From: Herpetosiphonaceae bacterium | GTDB lineage: Bacteria; Chloroflexota; Chloroflexia; Chloroflexales; Kallotenuaceae | Direction: 5' to 3' | Length of the DNA: 64,000 nt | NCBI GenBank assembly: GCA_036374795.1 | Contig: DASUTC010000200.1 | Coordinates: 1-64,000, forward strand | Shown: positions 33,202 through 42,462 of the stretch, piece by piece | How the letters are laid out: each line of letters begins with the position of its first letter | How positions within the stretch are numbered: the stretch's first letter is position 1 | Notes under the pieces: generated by a model | The model's input: the letters and a program-made list of their open reading frames with translations, nothing else | The model's database searches: none | Told to the model about the DNA's origin: nothing | Program-made: the position numbers and the translations under genes

Positions 33202-33219
33202 AGCCCGTCGGGGCTTTTT
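33202..33219 (+). terminator. Rho-independent terminator
   Basis: AGCCC (33202-33206) pairs GGGCT (33211-33215) over a 4-nt loop, followed by a T-run to 33219. Short stem but correct form, 35 nt past the SH3 gene stop. Confidence 0.6.
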
Positions 33220-33287
33220 ACATTACCTAAACCAAAAGTCGGGGGTAGGTACTAACCGGGTGGCAGAGAGGGTTGGGACTAAGTGGG

Positions 33288-33327
33288 TTTGCATCTTGGC
33301 ACGGTTCTCGGTATTATGGCACCATAA
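33288..33327 (+). promoter_or_regulatory. Candidate promoter with palindrome, AAA+ ATPase gene
   Basis: TTTGCA (33288-33293), 18-nt spacer, TATTAT (33312-33317). A palindrome TTATGG-CA-CCATAA (33314-33327) overlaps the -10 box and expected start. It lies about 110 nt before ATG 33432. Not CIRCE. Confidence 0.45.
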
Positions 33328-33431
33328 CATTTCTACAAGGGCGCCCGCAACACCTGACCTGCCTTCCTCAAGCGCCTCTATGTAGCCCCCAGTACATTTT
33401 GCTCTTGTTGTTTCGTCAGGAGGTCCCTCCC

Positions 33432-34634
33432 ATGAGCACCGCTCACCAACTCGCCCCAATCTCCAGCGACCCCATACCCGATGGAATGCAGCTTGCCACA
33501 CGCGGCACCGCCAACCCGCTAGATGAGATCGAACAGGACCTGCGCGCGGCGATCTTTGGTCAGAACCGGGCGATCGAAAGTGTTATTCGGGCGTTGAACC
33601 GTGCTCGCTTTGGCTTTGCCGCCGGTAATCGCAACCGTCCGCTGGTCAACCTGATGTTCCTTGGTCCCACAGGTGTCGGTAAGAGCGAGTGTGCCAAGCG
33701 CCTTGCGCAGCGGCTACATCCCGCAGGTGGCGGCTTCCTCAAGATCGACTGTTCGCTGTTTAGCCAGGGCCACGAGGTTTCAGCGCTGGTCGGCGCGCCG
33801 CCGAGCTACGTTGGCCGCGACCAGAAGCCGCTGCTCGATCCCGACGTGATCGAGATGGAAAACAGCGTCGTGCTCTTCGACGAGATCGAGAAAGGCACCG
33901 CCGAGCTGTGGAACCTGCTGCTCCAGATCATGGAGGACGGCGAGGTCACGCTGCTCAACAGCGCGCGCACGGTTTCGTTCCGCAACTCGATCCTGATCAT
34001 GACGACCAACGTCGGCGCGAAAGAGATGGTCGACTATCTCGACAAGCGCAACATTGGCTTCAAGTCGACGCGCCAGGACATGGAGGCGACCGGTCAGCAG
34101 ATCTATCAGATCGGCTTCGAGGCGTTGCAGCGTCACTTCCGGCCTGAGTGGATCAACCGCATCGACGAGATCATCGCGTTCCGCCCGCTCTCCAGCGCCA
34201 CCATGAGCCGCATCTTCGATCGGATGCTCGACGAGGCCAACGAGCAATATCTGACCTACGGCATCAAAGTGGCGGTGAGCGAAGCCGCGAAAGATTATAT
34301 CCTGCACCGAGGCTACAACCCCACCTTTGGCGCGCGTCCGCTCCGCGCCCGCATGCTGAAAGACATCGACGCGCCGCTGGCCGATCTGCTGGCTTCCGGT
34401 GGCATCCCCCAGGGCAGCCGCGTGTTGGTAGCCTTTAACGGCAACGATCGCTATGGTGAGGACCTGTCGTTCTACTACGAGCGCGACACCGATCTAGAAT
34501 CCCTGGGCCGCAAACGCCGTGAGGCCGTGCAGCAGGCCGCAAAGCGTCCCGCGCAGCAGCAGGAGACGAAGTCTCCGGCACCTTCGCAAGGCCCTGCGAT
34601 GGCGAAGACGATCGAGAACGTCGGGCGACGCTAA
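33432..34634 (+). CDS. Stand-alone ClpB/ClpA D2-type AAA+ ATPase
   Basis: 400 residues, ATG 33432 with AGGAGG. A single AAA+ module equal to the second ATPase domain of ClpA/ClpB: Walker A GPTGVGKS (78-85), pore loop GAPPSYVG (121-128, pore Tyr about 126), Walker B VVLFDE (146-151), sensor-1 Asn in MTTNVGA, arginine finger region RPEWINRIDEII, sensor-2 GYNPTFGARPLR. The D2-small domain follows and then a 60-residue polar tail. No D1 domain, N-domain or ClpP loop tripeptide is visible. Probably an unfoldase or remodelling enzyme of unknown client. Confidence 0.88.
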   Translation: MSTAHQLAPISSDPIPDGMQLATRGTANPLDEIEQDLRAAIFGQNRAIESVIRALNRARFGFAAGNRNRPLVNLMFLGPTGVGKSECAKRLAQRLHPAGGGFLKIDCSLFSQGHEVSALVGAPPSYVGRDQKPLLDPDVIEMENSVVLFDEIEKGTAELWNLLLQIMEDGEVTLLNSARTVSFRNSILIMTTNVGAKEMVDYLDKRNIGFKSTRQDMEATGQQIYQIGFEALQRHFRPEWINRIDEIIAFRPLSSATMSRIFDRMLDEANEQYLTYGIKVAVSEAAKDYILHRGYNPTFGARPLRARMLKDIDAPLADLLASGGIPQGSRVLVAFNGNDRYGEDLSFYYERDTDLESLGRKRREAVQQAAKRPAQQQETKSPAPSQGPAMAKTIENVGRR

Positions 34635-34659
34635 GCCGCACATCCCATCCTACGATCTA

Positions 34660-34687
34660 CCGGACCCTGGCGTATGCCGGGGTTCGG
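34660..34687 (+). terminator. Hairpin terminator after the AAA+ gene
   Basis: 12-bp stem with two G-T wobbles (34660-34671 with 34676-34687) and a 4-nt loop GTAT, 25 nt past the stop; followed by TTGGTTTAAG. Strong stem, weak T-tract. Confidence 0.6.
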
Positions 34688-34759
34688 TTGGTTTAAGCGC
34701 CACCATACCCTTTGTAGCGCCTCCGTTGAGTAGGCGCACGATGACGTATGTTACAATTT

Positions 34760-34857
34760 GACGAAAGAACAAGGGAACCAGGGAACAGGCCGAGAACTTG
34801 AAACGTTGAACTTGAAACTCGCAACGTTGAACTTGAAACTTTGAGCTTGAAACCTAG
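34760..34857 (+). repeat. Heptad repeat cluster, locus 7 (longest)
   Basis: GACGAAAGAACAAGGGAACC-type module at 34760-34790, then nine 7-mers in strict phase at 34795-34857: AACTTGA, AACGTTG, AACTTGA, AACTCGC, AACGTTG, AACTTGA, AACTTTG, AGCTTGA, AACCTAG. It ends 10 nt before udk ATG 34868. Here the preceding gene is closed by its own hairpin, so the repeat lies in the udk leader. Confidence 0.88.
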
Positions 34858-34867
34858 TGTGAAGAGT

Positions 34868-35542
34868 ATGCAACATCCGATCATTATTGGCGTGGCCGGT
34901 GGGACGGGTTCGGGCAAGACCACAGTATCGCGGGCGATTTTGCAGCGGGTCGGATCGGCGCGGATCGCCTATATCGAGCACGACTCGTACTACCGTGAGC
35001 TGTCGCATCTATCGCTGGAGGAGCGCGCCAGGGTCAATTTCGACCATCCCGACTCGTTGGATAACGAGCTGTTGATCGCGCATCTGGACGCGCTGTGCAG
35101 CGGCCAGGCGGTCGAGGTGCCGATCTACGATTTCACAAGACATAATCGCAAGCCGGAGACGCACCTGGTCCAGCCGCAGCCGGTGATTATGGTCGAGGGC
35201 ATTCTGATCTTTGCCGACAAAGCGCTGCGCGAGCGGATGGACATCAAGATTTATGTGGATGCCGACGCCGACATGCGCTTTATCCGTCGCTTCCAGCGCG
35301 ATATTCGTGAGCGCGGTCGGTCGATGGAGTCGGTGATCGAGCAGTATCTCCACACGGTGCGTCCGATGCATCTGGAATTCGTGGAGCCGTCCAAGCGCTA
35401 CGCCGACATCATTATCCCGCGCGGCGGCCTGAACTCGATCGCGATCGATATGGTCGTGGCGCGGATCGAGGATATGCTCGCGGCTCATCAGCAGCAGACC
35501 AAGTCGGCTGCCAATATTACCCCGTCCGGCGACCTCACTTAA
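34868..35542 (+). CDS. udk: Uridine kinase
   Basis: 224 residues, ATG 34868 (GAAG upstream). P-loop GVAGGTGSGKTTVS, the YIEHDSYYREL segment, NFDHPDSLDNELL, PIYDFTRHNRKPET and RRFQRDIRERGRSMESVIEQY lid motif are all family hallmarks. It phosphorylates uridine or cytidine in pyrimidine salvage. Length is normal. Preceded by heptad locus 7; only 6 bp separate it from the GT39-like gene. Confidence 0.96.
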   Translation: MQHPIIIGVAGGTGSGKTTVSRAILQRVGSARIAYIEHDSYYRELSHLSLEERARVNFDHPDSLDNELLIAHLDALCSGQAVEVPIYDFTRHNRKPETHLVQPQPVIMVEGILIFADKALRERMDIKIYVDADADMRFIRRFQRDIRERGRSMESVIEQYLHTVRPMHLEFVEPSKRYADIIIPRGGLNSIAIDMVVARIEDMLAAHQQQTKSAANITPSGDLT

Positions 35543-35548
35543 TCCGTC

Positions 35549-37057
35549 ATGTTTTCCCACAATACATCGTCGATCGCCGCGTCGGGCAGCGCCGCGTCGC
35601 GCACACAGGCCACTCTCTGGCGGCTCGGTCTGCTGCTGGTGCTTGGTCTGGCGCTGCTGCTGCGGCTGCTGTGGATCGATGCCGACGCGGCTACAACGCT
35701 GACCTGGAGCGGCGCGCCCTTCACCGACGAGGGGCTGTACAGCCACGCCGCGCGCAACCGCGTGTTGTTCGGCATAGCGCGCACCAACGAGTGGGACAAC
35801 CGGCTGGTCAGTCCGCTCTTCGACGGCCTGGCCTTCGTCGTATTCTCGCTCTTCGGCGTCGGATTCGTGCAGGTCCGGCTGATCAGCATCGTCTTCGCCA
35901 CGGTCGCGCTGCTGCTGTTCTGGAGCTTGCTGCGCTCCGACTGGGGGCCGCGCTGGGCGCTGCTGGGAGCGAGCCTGTGGGGGCTGGATTATTTTTGGCT
36001 TCAGTACAGCCGCCTGGGCCTGCTGGAGCCGAGCATGGTCGCGTGGCTGGTGGCGGCGGCCTGGTGCTGGCGGCGCGCGCTGGGCGGCAGCGCGTGGTGG
36101 TCGATCGGATGTGGAGCCTGTGCCGCGCTGGCGTGTGTCTGGAAATCGCTGGCGTTGATCTGGCTGCCGGTGCCGCTGCTGGCGCTGCTGCTGCTCAATC
36201 GGCGCTGGACGCGCTGGCCGATCGCGGTCGGCTACCTGCTCGGTCTGGCGCTGGCGCTGGGCCTGTATGGCCTGATCTGGTATCTGCCGCATCGCGGCGA
36301 GCTGACGGCCTATAATCAGTTCTACGCCGCCGATCGCGTTCCCCAAACGCTGCAAGAGGCGCTTCAGGTCTTTGGACGCAACATTCGCTCGACGTACATC
36401 TGGGGCCAGACACCAGTGTTGCTGGGCGTCGCGCTGGCGGGCACGTTCAAGGCGCTGCTGGCCTGGCGCGATCGATCGCTAGCGCCATCGGTCGCGCTGG
36501 CGCTGGCCTGGGCGCTGTGCGGCGCGGGCTTGCTGCTGATGCCGTACAGCCCGCCGCGCTACTATACGCTGGTGCTGCCAGCGCTCGTGGTCCTAGCAGT
36601 GTTTGCAGTGGCTCATGCCGATAATCAATATTTTCAATATTTTCAATCACTCATGCGCTACGGACCTGCGCTGCTGCTCACGGCCTGTCTGCTCTGGAAC
36701 GGCTGGTGGTATCTGCGCTGGGCCGCCGCTCGACGGACGACCTTACCTGACAGTGCGCGCGCCGTCGAGCGGCTGGTGCCACGCGGCGAGCTGGTGCTGG
36801 GCGTGGCGGCGTGTGGTTTGAGCCCCGGCAATACCCTGCCGTGCGCCCCGCCGTTCGTGGGCCTGGCGAACGACCGGCTGCCGGTCGAGACGCTGGGCGC
36901 GCGCTACGCGCTGGTGGAAGAAGGCAACCGTGATGATTATCTGCGGCGTTTTTACGGCCCGCTGCTGGCACGCTCGATCCGGCTGGGGCAGCTTCCGCTT
37001 GGCTCTCGGCGGCTCACGCTCTACCGCTTGGACGAGCCAGCAGCGGGCGATCGATGA
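35549..37057 (+). CDS. GT39/ArnT-like integral membrane glycosyltransferase
   Basis: 502 residues, about ten membrane helices. An early periplasmic loop has the GAPFTDEGLYSHAARNRV pattern with the conserved acidic residue of PMT/ArnT-type GT-C enzymes (DEG), then WDNRLVSPLFDGLAFVVF. They move sugars from polyprenyl-phosphate donors to acceptors on the outer face. The C-terminal third carries a soluble domain with two Cys (VAACGLSPGNTLPCAPP). Start ATG 35549 lies 6 nt after udk. Followed by the flippase and GT4 genes. Confidence 0.85.
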   Translation: MFSHNTSSIAASGSAASRTQATLWRLGLLLVLGLALLLRLLWIDADAATTLTWSGAPFTDEGLYSHAARNRVLFGIARTNEWDNRLVSPLFDGLAFVVFSLFGVGFVQVRLISIVFATVALLLFWSLLRSDWGPRWALLGASLWGLDYFWLQYSRLGLLEPSMVAWLVAAAWCWRRALGGSAWWSIGCGACAALACVWKSLALIWLPVPLLALLLLNRRWTRWPIAVGYLLGLALALGLYGLIWYLPHRGELTAYNQFYAADRVPQTLQEALQVFGRNIRSTYIWGQTPVLLGVALAGTFKALLAWRDRSLAPSVALALAWALCGAGLLLMPYSPPRYYTLVLPALVVLAVFAVAHADNQYFQYFQSLMRYGPALLLTACLLWNGWWYLRWAAARRTTLPDSARAVERLVPRGELVLGVAACGLSPGNTLPCAPPFVGLANDRLPVETLGARYALVEEGNRDDYLRRFYGPLLARSIRLGQLPLGSRRLTLYRLDEPAAGDR

Positions 37058-37069
37058 TGGTCGCGAGCG

Positions 37070-38350
37070 ATGTTGATTCGTAACGCTGCCTGGAGCTTTG
37101 GCGCGCAGATCATGCGTCTGGCGACGGCGCTGCTGCTGATCGTCCTGCTGGAGCCTGCCGCGCGCGGCTTTCAAAGCCTGATCGTGCTCGTGCCCACGCT
37201 GCTGGCATCGCTGACGCTGCTCGGCGTGAGCCACGCGACGCCCGTGCTCCTGAATCGGGGCGTGAGCGAGCAGCGGCTGCTGTCGAATCTGCTCGGCCTT
37301 GGCCTGTGCGTGGTCGCTGCGGTGATCGTCGTGGCGCTGCCGGGCCTGCCGCTGGCGGCGCGTTTTCTCAGCGGCGAGTACCGCGTCACGACCGACGACG
37401 TGCTGCTTGGTCTGCTGTTGCTGCCGCCGACGCTGCTCGGCGATTATCTGCGCTCGCTGCTGGCTGCTCGCCGCGATCTGCGGCAGGTGGCGCTGACCCA
37501 GAGCGTGCAGGCGGTCGCGCAGCTTGTACTGGCGATCGTGCTGGTGCTGTGGCTCCGCTGGGGCGCGCGCGGCGCGGTGTGGTCCGTGGTGCTGGGCGGC
37601 TGGTGTGGATTTGGCTGGACGGTGTGGTCGGTGCGGCGGCTGGGTCGCCTGCGACCCCGGCTCGACGGCGCTGTGCTGCGGCCTTTGCTCGGCCTGGGCC
37701 TGCGCGGTCACGTCGGAAACGTGGTGCAGACGTTCAACTATCGTCTCGATGTCCTGATCGTGCAGGGCTTTCTGGGACAGGCGGCGGTCGGGCTGTACCA
37801 GACCGGCGTTCTGCTGGCCGAGATGATCTGGTACATTCCGAACGCGATCAGCGCCGCGCTGCTGCCGCAGGTAGCCGCGACCGGCAGCAGCCGGGACACG
37901 CCGCGCGTGGCGCGGCATACGCTGCTCCTGACCAGCCTGGGCGCGGTCGGGCTGCTGGGCGTGACGTGGCCCGGATTGGCGCTGCTCCGCCCGCTCTATT
38001 TGCCAGCGGTCGCGCCGATGGCCGTGCTGCTCCTGGGCGTGGTGGCGCTCAGTATCCATAAAGTGCTGGCGAGCGATCTCTCCGGTCGGGGCTGGCCGCA
38101 CTATCCATCGCTGACCTCATCGCTGGCGCTGGTCGTCACGCTGCTCGCCGATCTGCTCCTGATCCCGCGTTTCGGCATCCTGGGCGCTGCGCTGGCCTCG
38201 ACGCTGGCCTACATCACGCAGACGATCGTGCTGCTGCGGATCTACACGCGAGTAGCGCGGGTTCCCTGGCATGAGCTGCTGATCCCGCGCCGCTCCGATA
38301 TGCAGGTCTATCGACGGCTGGTGCTCAGGCGCGGCGAGGTTCCTCGATGA
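37070..38350 (+). CDS. Polysaccharide flippase (Wzx-like, MOP superfamily)
   Basis: 426 residues with about twelve hydrophobic helices. RNAAWSFGAQIMRLATALLL at the N-terminus and YRLDVLIVQGFLGQAAVGLYQTGVLLAEMIWYIPNA in the middle are the MOP polysaccharide-exporter pattern (shortened here to its recognisable core). It would flip lipid-linked oligosaccharides across the membrane. The stop overlaps the next start (ATGA, 38347). Confidence 0.88.
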   Translation: MLIRNAAWSFGAQIMRLATALLLIVLLEPAARGFQSLIVLVPTLLASLTLLGVSHATPVLLNRGVSEQRLLSNLLGLGLCVVAAVIVVALPGLPLAARFLSGEYRVTTDDVLLGLLLLPPTLLGDYLRSLLAARRDLRQVALTQSVQAVAQLVLAIVLVLWLRWGARGAVWSVVLGGWCGFGWTVWSVRRLGRLRPRLDGAVLRPLLGLGLRGHVGNVVQTFNYRLDVLIVQGFLGQAAVGLYQTGVLLAEMIWYIPNAISAALLPQVAATGSSRDTPRVARHTLLLTSLGAVGLLGVTWPGLALLRPLYLPAVAPMAVLLLGVVALSIHKVLASDLSGRGWPHYPSLTSSLALVVTLLADLLLIPRFGILGAALASTLAYITQTIVLLRIYTRVARVPWHELLIPRRSDMQVYRRLVLRRGEVPR

Positions 38351-39435
38351 TACCGCGACGAATCTGTCTGATCGGCCCGGCGAGCAATGTGCATGTTCAG
38401 CGCTGGGCGGAGGCGCTGAGCGGGCGCGGCTGCCCCGTAAGCCTGATCTCGACGACACCGATCGCCGCGCTGCCGCCAACGCTGCGCCGCCTGCCGCTCT
38501 TGACGATCGCTACGGCAACCGCGGGCATGACGCCGTCGCAGCGTGTCGCGGCGCTGCTGCGGGGCTGGGCGCGTGTTCCCGGCATCGTCAGTGCGCTCAA
38601 GCCCGATCTGGTTCACCTGCACTCGCTGCCCGCTCCGGCGGCGGTGCCGTTTTTGTGCCTGCTGCGTCGTCTGGTCGTCTCGACCTGGGGCTCGGATGTC
38701 GTGCAGCGCGACGCGCGCAAGACGCGGCTGTACCCATATCTGCTGGCGCACGCCGAGCAGCTTACCGCGACCTCGCGCTATCTGGCGCGCGTAACGGCCA
38801 GCTACCTGCACGCGCCCCGTCCGATCCATGTGATCCCGTTTGGCGTCGATCTTGATCGATTCAGGCCCGCGCCAGAGCCACCCGGCGGCTACAACATCGG
38901 CACGCTGCGCCATCTGGAAATGAACTACGGCATCGACGTGCTGATCGAGGCCGTGCCGCTGATGCTGCGCGCCGTGTCCCAGGTGCAGGTGCAGATCGGC
39001 GGGGCGGGCAGCATGCAGCCGATGCTCGAACGGCGGATTGCCGAGCTAGGGATTGCCGAGCGCGTGCGGCTGTGCGGTCGAATTCCGCATCAGAACGTGC
39101 CCGCGCTGCTGCGGTCGCTCAGCCTCTTCGTGATGCCATCGCGCGCCGAGTCGTTTGGTGTGGCCGCGCTTGAGGCGCAGGCGTGCGGCCTGCCGGTGGT
39201 GGCATCGAACGTGGGCGGGCTGCCCGAAGTGGTGCGTGACGGCGAGACTGGTCTGCTCGTGCCGCCGGAGCGACCGGCGGCGCTGGCCGCTGCGTCGATC
39301 GATCTGCTGCGCGATCCTGAGCGCCGTGCCGCGATGGGCCGCGCCGGGCGCGAGTGGGTGAGCCAGCGCTATGACTGGCAGCAGAATGTTTCGCAGATGC
39401 TAGAGATGTATGCGCAGATCCGGCTCGACCACTAG
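38347..39435 (+). CDS. GT4 family glycosyltransferase
   Basis: 362 residues. ICLIGPASNVHVQRWAEALS start, STWGSDV segment, then IPFGVDLDRF and donor-site PSRAESFGVAALEAQACGLPVVASNVGG with the Glu-rich E-x7-E pattern. Coupled to the flippase by ATGA overlap. The final bases lie inside a terminator hairpin. Likely assembles the repeat unit that the flippase exports. Confidence 0.9.
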   Translation: MIPRRICLIGPASNVHVQRWAEALSGRGCPVSLISTTPIAALPPTLRRLPLLTIATATAGMTPSQRVAALLRGWARVPGIVSALKPDLVHLHSLPAPAAVPFLCLLRRLVVSTWGSDVVQRDARKTRLYPYLLAHAEQLTATSRYLARVTASYLHAPRPIHVIPFGVDLDRFRPAPEPPGGYNIGTLRHLEMNYGIDVLIEAVPLMLRAVSQVQVQIGGAGSMQPMLERRIAELGIAERVRLCGRIPHQNVPALLRSLSLFVMPSRAESFGVAALEAQACGLPVVASNVGGLPEVVRDGETGLLVPPERPAALAAASIDLLRDPERRAAMGRAGREWVSQRYDWQQNVSQMLEMYAQIRLDH

Positions 39436-39465
39436 CCGAGGGCGGATCGCGATCTGCCCTCGGCT
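39434..39465. terminator. Bidirectional terminator hairpin overlapping the stop codon
   Basis: Near-perfect 32-nt palindrome: AGCCGAGGGC (39434-39443) with GCCCTCGGCT (39456-39465), extended inward past one G-T wobble. It lies between the convergent GT4 and META genes and overlaps the last two bases of the GT4 stop. No T-run. Confidence 0.65.
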
Positions 39466-39479
39466 GTCGTCGACGGGAG

Positions 39480-40340
39480 CTACTGAGACGCAGCCTGAGC
39501 CGTGAAATGCAGCGCGCCGCCGTCGTAGCTCAGCACGAGGTTGTTGCCGTCGATTGCCCAGGCGGTGACAGCGCGCAGCGCGGTGATGTAGCGTGTCTCC
39601 TGCTCCATGACTCCGGCGTCGGCGCACGCCATCAGCGTTTGCTGGATCTCGCCGAACGTGATCTGCTGCCCCTCGACTGTGTACGCTCCGCCGTAGTGGT
39701 TGCAGCCAGCGTTGCCCCCGACGGTGCCATTGGCGAGCTTCAGGGTGATCTGCGAGCCGGTGATCAGCGATTGGACGGTGTCGCCCTGCTCGAAAGCGCT
39801 GATCTGCCAGGTCGTATCGAGCAGCGGGGCGGCGCGGGGCGGCTGCACAAGCGTGAAGTTGAGCTGCCCGCCTGTGTAGGTGATCGTCAGGCTGTTGGCG
39901 GTAGCGCTGAACGATCCGGCTGCCGCCAGGGCTTGCAAAAACGCCTGCTCCTGCTGCATCACGGGACCATCACACGCCATCTCAGTCTGTCCCAACTGGC
40001 CGATCGTCAGGCGCTCGCCCTCGACGGCGTAGCTTCCGAAATACGAGTTGCAGCCCGTCGAGCCGTCGAGCCTGCCGTCGTCATGAAACGTCACGACCGG
40101 GGCTTTCTCCGTCAGCGGTGCCAGCGGTTGTTCGGACGGGCCGTACTGTGTAAGCAGCCATTGCTTGTTGGTGAAGCGCTCGCCGGAGGGAGTGCCCTCC
40201 GGCTCCGAGGTTGGGCTGCTGCTCTGATCTGGTGGTGTCACGCTTCCTTGCTCCTGTGGTGCCTGGGTAGTTGTGGTGGAACAGGCGACGAGTAGGCCGA
40301 GGATCGTAAGCGTGGCGATAATCATACGAAAGAGACTCAT
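39480..40340 (-). CDS. Lipoprotein with two META (HslJ-like) domains
   Basis: 286 residues from ATG 40340 (GAGG upstream). Lipobox LLVAC, a Ser/Thr/Pro linker, then two META domains (about 55-165 and 170-280), each with a paired Cys pattern: GxxGCNSYFGSY...MACDGP and GNAGCNHYGGAY...MACADA. META proteins are linked to heat tolerance, motility or protease inhibition; exact role unknown. Internal duplication is clear. Confidence 0.85.
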   Translation of the reverse strand: MSLFRMIIATLTILGLLVACSTTTTQAPQEQGSVTPPDQSSSPTSEPEGTPSGERFTNKQWLLTQYGPSEQPLAPLTEKAPVVTFHDDGRLDGSTGCNSYFGSYAVEGERLTIGQLGQTEMACDGPVMQQEQAFLQALAAAGSFSATANSLTITYTGGQLNFTLVQPPRAAPLLDTTWQISAFEQGDTVQSLITGSQITLKLANGTVGGNAGCNHYGGAYTVEGQQITFGEIQQTLMACADAGVMEQETRYITALRAVTAWAIDGNNLVLSYDGGALHFTAQAASQ

Positions 40341-40498
40341 CAAGCTGTTACCTCAACTGTTCGCTCACAGCCTCCCATGAGCGGTTATCCGACTCTGCAA
40401 AGAGTGATTAGATGCTTGACGCCGATGTTACAGAAAAAGTTCTAGCTTTTGTTAGAATACTGCTGTCGACGATCTGTATACCTTGGAAGAGCTGGACG

Positions 40499-40987
40499 AT
40501 GACGATGAAAACCAGCGCCAACGCGACGATCCGGCCTGCGCTGCCGGAAGAAGCGCGGCTGATCAGCGAGCTTGCGCTGCGCTCCAAAGGCTACTGGGGC
40601 TATGATCAGGCGTTTATGGATGCCTGCCTCCCGCTGCTGACCTTCTCGGCAGCGTATATCACGGCGCATCCGGTGTTCGTGCTGGAAGTCGCGGGAGCGG
40701 TGGTTGGATTCTACAGCCTGCTCGGCAGCGAGAGCGAGGTCGAACTCGACAATCTGTTTGTCGATCCCGACGCGATCGGGCGTGGATACGGCAAGCGGCT
40801 GTTTCGACATGCCGTGGCGACGGCTGCCCGGCTTGGCTTTCGGAGGATGGTGATCGAGAGCGATCCCCATGCCGAGGCGTTCTATCGCGCGATGGGCGCG
40901 GTGCGCTGCGGCGAGCGTCTTTCTCCGATCAGCGCCGCTCGCCGCTTGCCGCTGATGTATGTGAGCCTAGCCCCTGATAACGAGTAA
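40499..40987 (+). CDS. GNAT family N-acetyltransferase
   Basis: 162 residues from ATG 40499 with GGAAGAG upstream. GNAT core: TIRPALPEEARLISELAL, VELDNLFVDPDAIGRGYGKRLFRHA with the acetyl-CoA-binding RxxGxG/A loop (GRGYGK), and ESDPHAEAFYRAMGA. Substrate unknown. It interrupts the polysaccharide genes together with the META lipoprotein. Confidence 0.87.
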   Translation: MTMKTSANATIRPALPEEARLISELALRSKGYWGYDQAFMDACLPLLTFSAAYITAHPVFVLEVAGAVVGFYSLLGSESEVELDNLFVDPDAIGRGYGKRLFRHAVATAARLGFRRMVIESDPHAEAFYRAMGAVRCGERLSPISAARRLPLMYVSLAPDNE

Positions 40988-41045
40988 CCCTCGCCGCTTT
41001 GATCCCTGGTTGAGCACCGCGCCTGTGAGGAAACAGCGCGCCTGC

Positions 41046-41072
41046 TTGCTCAAGCGTAAGCTGCTGTATAAT
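41046..41072 (+). promoter_or_regulatory. Candidate promoter for the 41137 glycosyltransferase
   Basis: TATAAT at 41067-41072, 65 nt before the start codon. The best -35 match is TTGCTC at 41046-41051, with a short 15-nt spacer. The -10 is perfect, the -35 is weak. Confidence 0.4.
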
Positions 41073-41136
41073 CCGCGCGTTGCATGGTTTCGGTAGGGTA
41101 TAGCATTACCCCACGATCGATTGATGAGCAAGTGTG

Positions 41137-42423
41137 ATGCGCCGTGTTCTGATCCTGACCTATGATTTCCCGCCCCGGGGCGCGACAGGCGTGCTGCGGG
41201 TGACGAAGTTCGTGCGCTATCTGCCGGAGTTTGGCTGGCAGCCGGTGGTCGTCGCGGCGACGGTGCGCGGCGGCCTGCGCGACGAGGCGCTGCTGGCGCA
41301 GTTGCCGCCCGACCTTGAGGTGATCCGCGTTGATAATCCGCTCGCGCCGGGTGATGCCGTTGCGGGACGCCACAGCGCGCGTCCTTCGCGCAGTGCCCGG
41401 CTGCGGCAGCGGCTTCGTCGCCTGTTCATCCCCGATCCGCAACTGCTGTGGGTGCCTGCCGTGGTGCGCGCCGCAGCCGACCGTCTGCGTCAGGGCGATA
41501 TTTCTGCTTGCTTCACGACCGCGCCGCCGTACTCGGTGCATGTCGCGGGCTGGTGGCTCAAGCGTCGGTTTCCCGTTCTGCCGTGGCTGATGGATCTGCG
41601 CGATATTTGGAGCGAAAATCCGTCGATCCCCGATCCGCTGACCTACAAGTTGCAGCGGGCCTGGGAGCAGACCTGCCTGCGCGCCGCCGATCATGTGACG
41701 ACTGCCACAGCGGGCCAGCGCGATCTGATTCTGCGCGCGTTCGACATGTCCGCCGACCACATCTCGACGATCACCAATGGCTTCGACCCGGCGGATGTTC
41801 CGCCGACAACACCGCCTCCGGCTCGTAAAGCGCTGCGTCTGACGCACGTCGGGTCGCTGGTGGGGACGCGCGCGGCTGCCACGCGAGGATTGTTCGAGGC
41901 GCTGGCCCGGCTTGTGGCGCAGGGCATCACGGCGGACGATCTTGAGCTGCGGCTGGTCGGCGTTTTCGATCCCGACGTTTACCACTGGGCCGAGCCGTTT
42001 GTTGCCAGCGGCATGGTTCAGATCGTGCCGTTCATGCCGTATGCCGAAGCGATCGCGGAGATGGCGGCGGCAGAGGTGCTGCTGCTGATCACCACCGACG
42101 ACCGCGAGGGTCGCCTGAGCCATCCCAACAAGCTGTTTGAGTATTTCGCGATCGGCAGGCCGGTGCTGGCGCTCGCGCCGGAGGGCGATGTCTCGCGCCT
42201 GGTGCGTGAGGCGGGTGTGGGCCAGGCCGTGCCGCCGCTGGCAGCCGATCGAATCGTCGCGGCGCTGCACGCGCTGCTGGCCGAGCACCGAGCGGGCACG
42301 CTTGGTCGGGGCGCGGCGCACGCTCCACGGATTGCGCAGTTCGAGCGCCGCGAATTGACGCGCCAGCTTGCTGCCCGTCTCGATGCGCTGGCTGCCGCCC
42401 GTGCCGTAGCGCAGGAGTCGTGA
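41137..42423 (+). CDS. Glycosyltransferase (GT4-like)
   Basis: 428 residues. RRVLILTYDFPPRGATGVLRVTKFVRYLPEFGW start (recognisable DFPP and GVLR motifs), PWLMDLRDIW segment, TNGFDPADV, and the donor site HPNKLFEYFAIGRPVLAL. ATG 41137 chosen over GTG one codon earlier. The middle has a flexible Pro-rich insert (PPTTPPPARK). Probably in the same polysaccharide pathway as the next two genes. Confidence 0.87.
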   Translation: MRRVLILTYDFPPRGATGVLRVTKFVRYLPEFGWQPVVVAATVRGGLRDEALLAQLPPDLEVIRVDNPLAPGDAVAGRHSARPSRSARLRQRLRRLFIPDPQLLWVPAVVRAAADRLRQGDISACFTTAPPYSVHVAGWWLKRRFPVLPWLMDLRDIWSENPSIPDPLTYKLQRAWEQTCLRAADHVTTATAGQRDLILRAFDMSADHISTITNGFDPADVPPTTPPPARKALRLTHVGSLVGTRAAATRGLFEALARLVAQGITADDLELRLVGVFDPDVYHWAEPFVASGMVQIVPFMPYAEAIAEMAAAEVLLLITTDDREGRLSHPNKLFEYFAIGRPVLALAPEGDVSRLVREAGVGQAVPPLAADRIVAALHALLAEHRAGTLGRGAAHAPRIAQFERRELTRQLAARLDALAAARAVAQES

Positions 42424-42462
42424 TCGTGTCGCAGCCTGTCCAATGGAGCGTCTAGCATCGCA

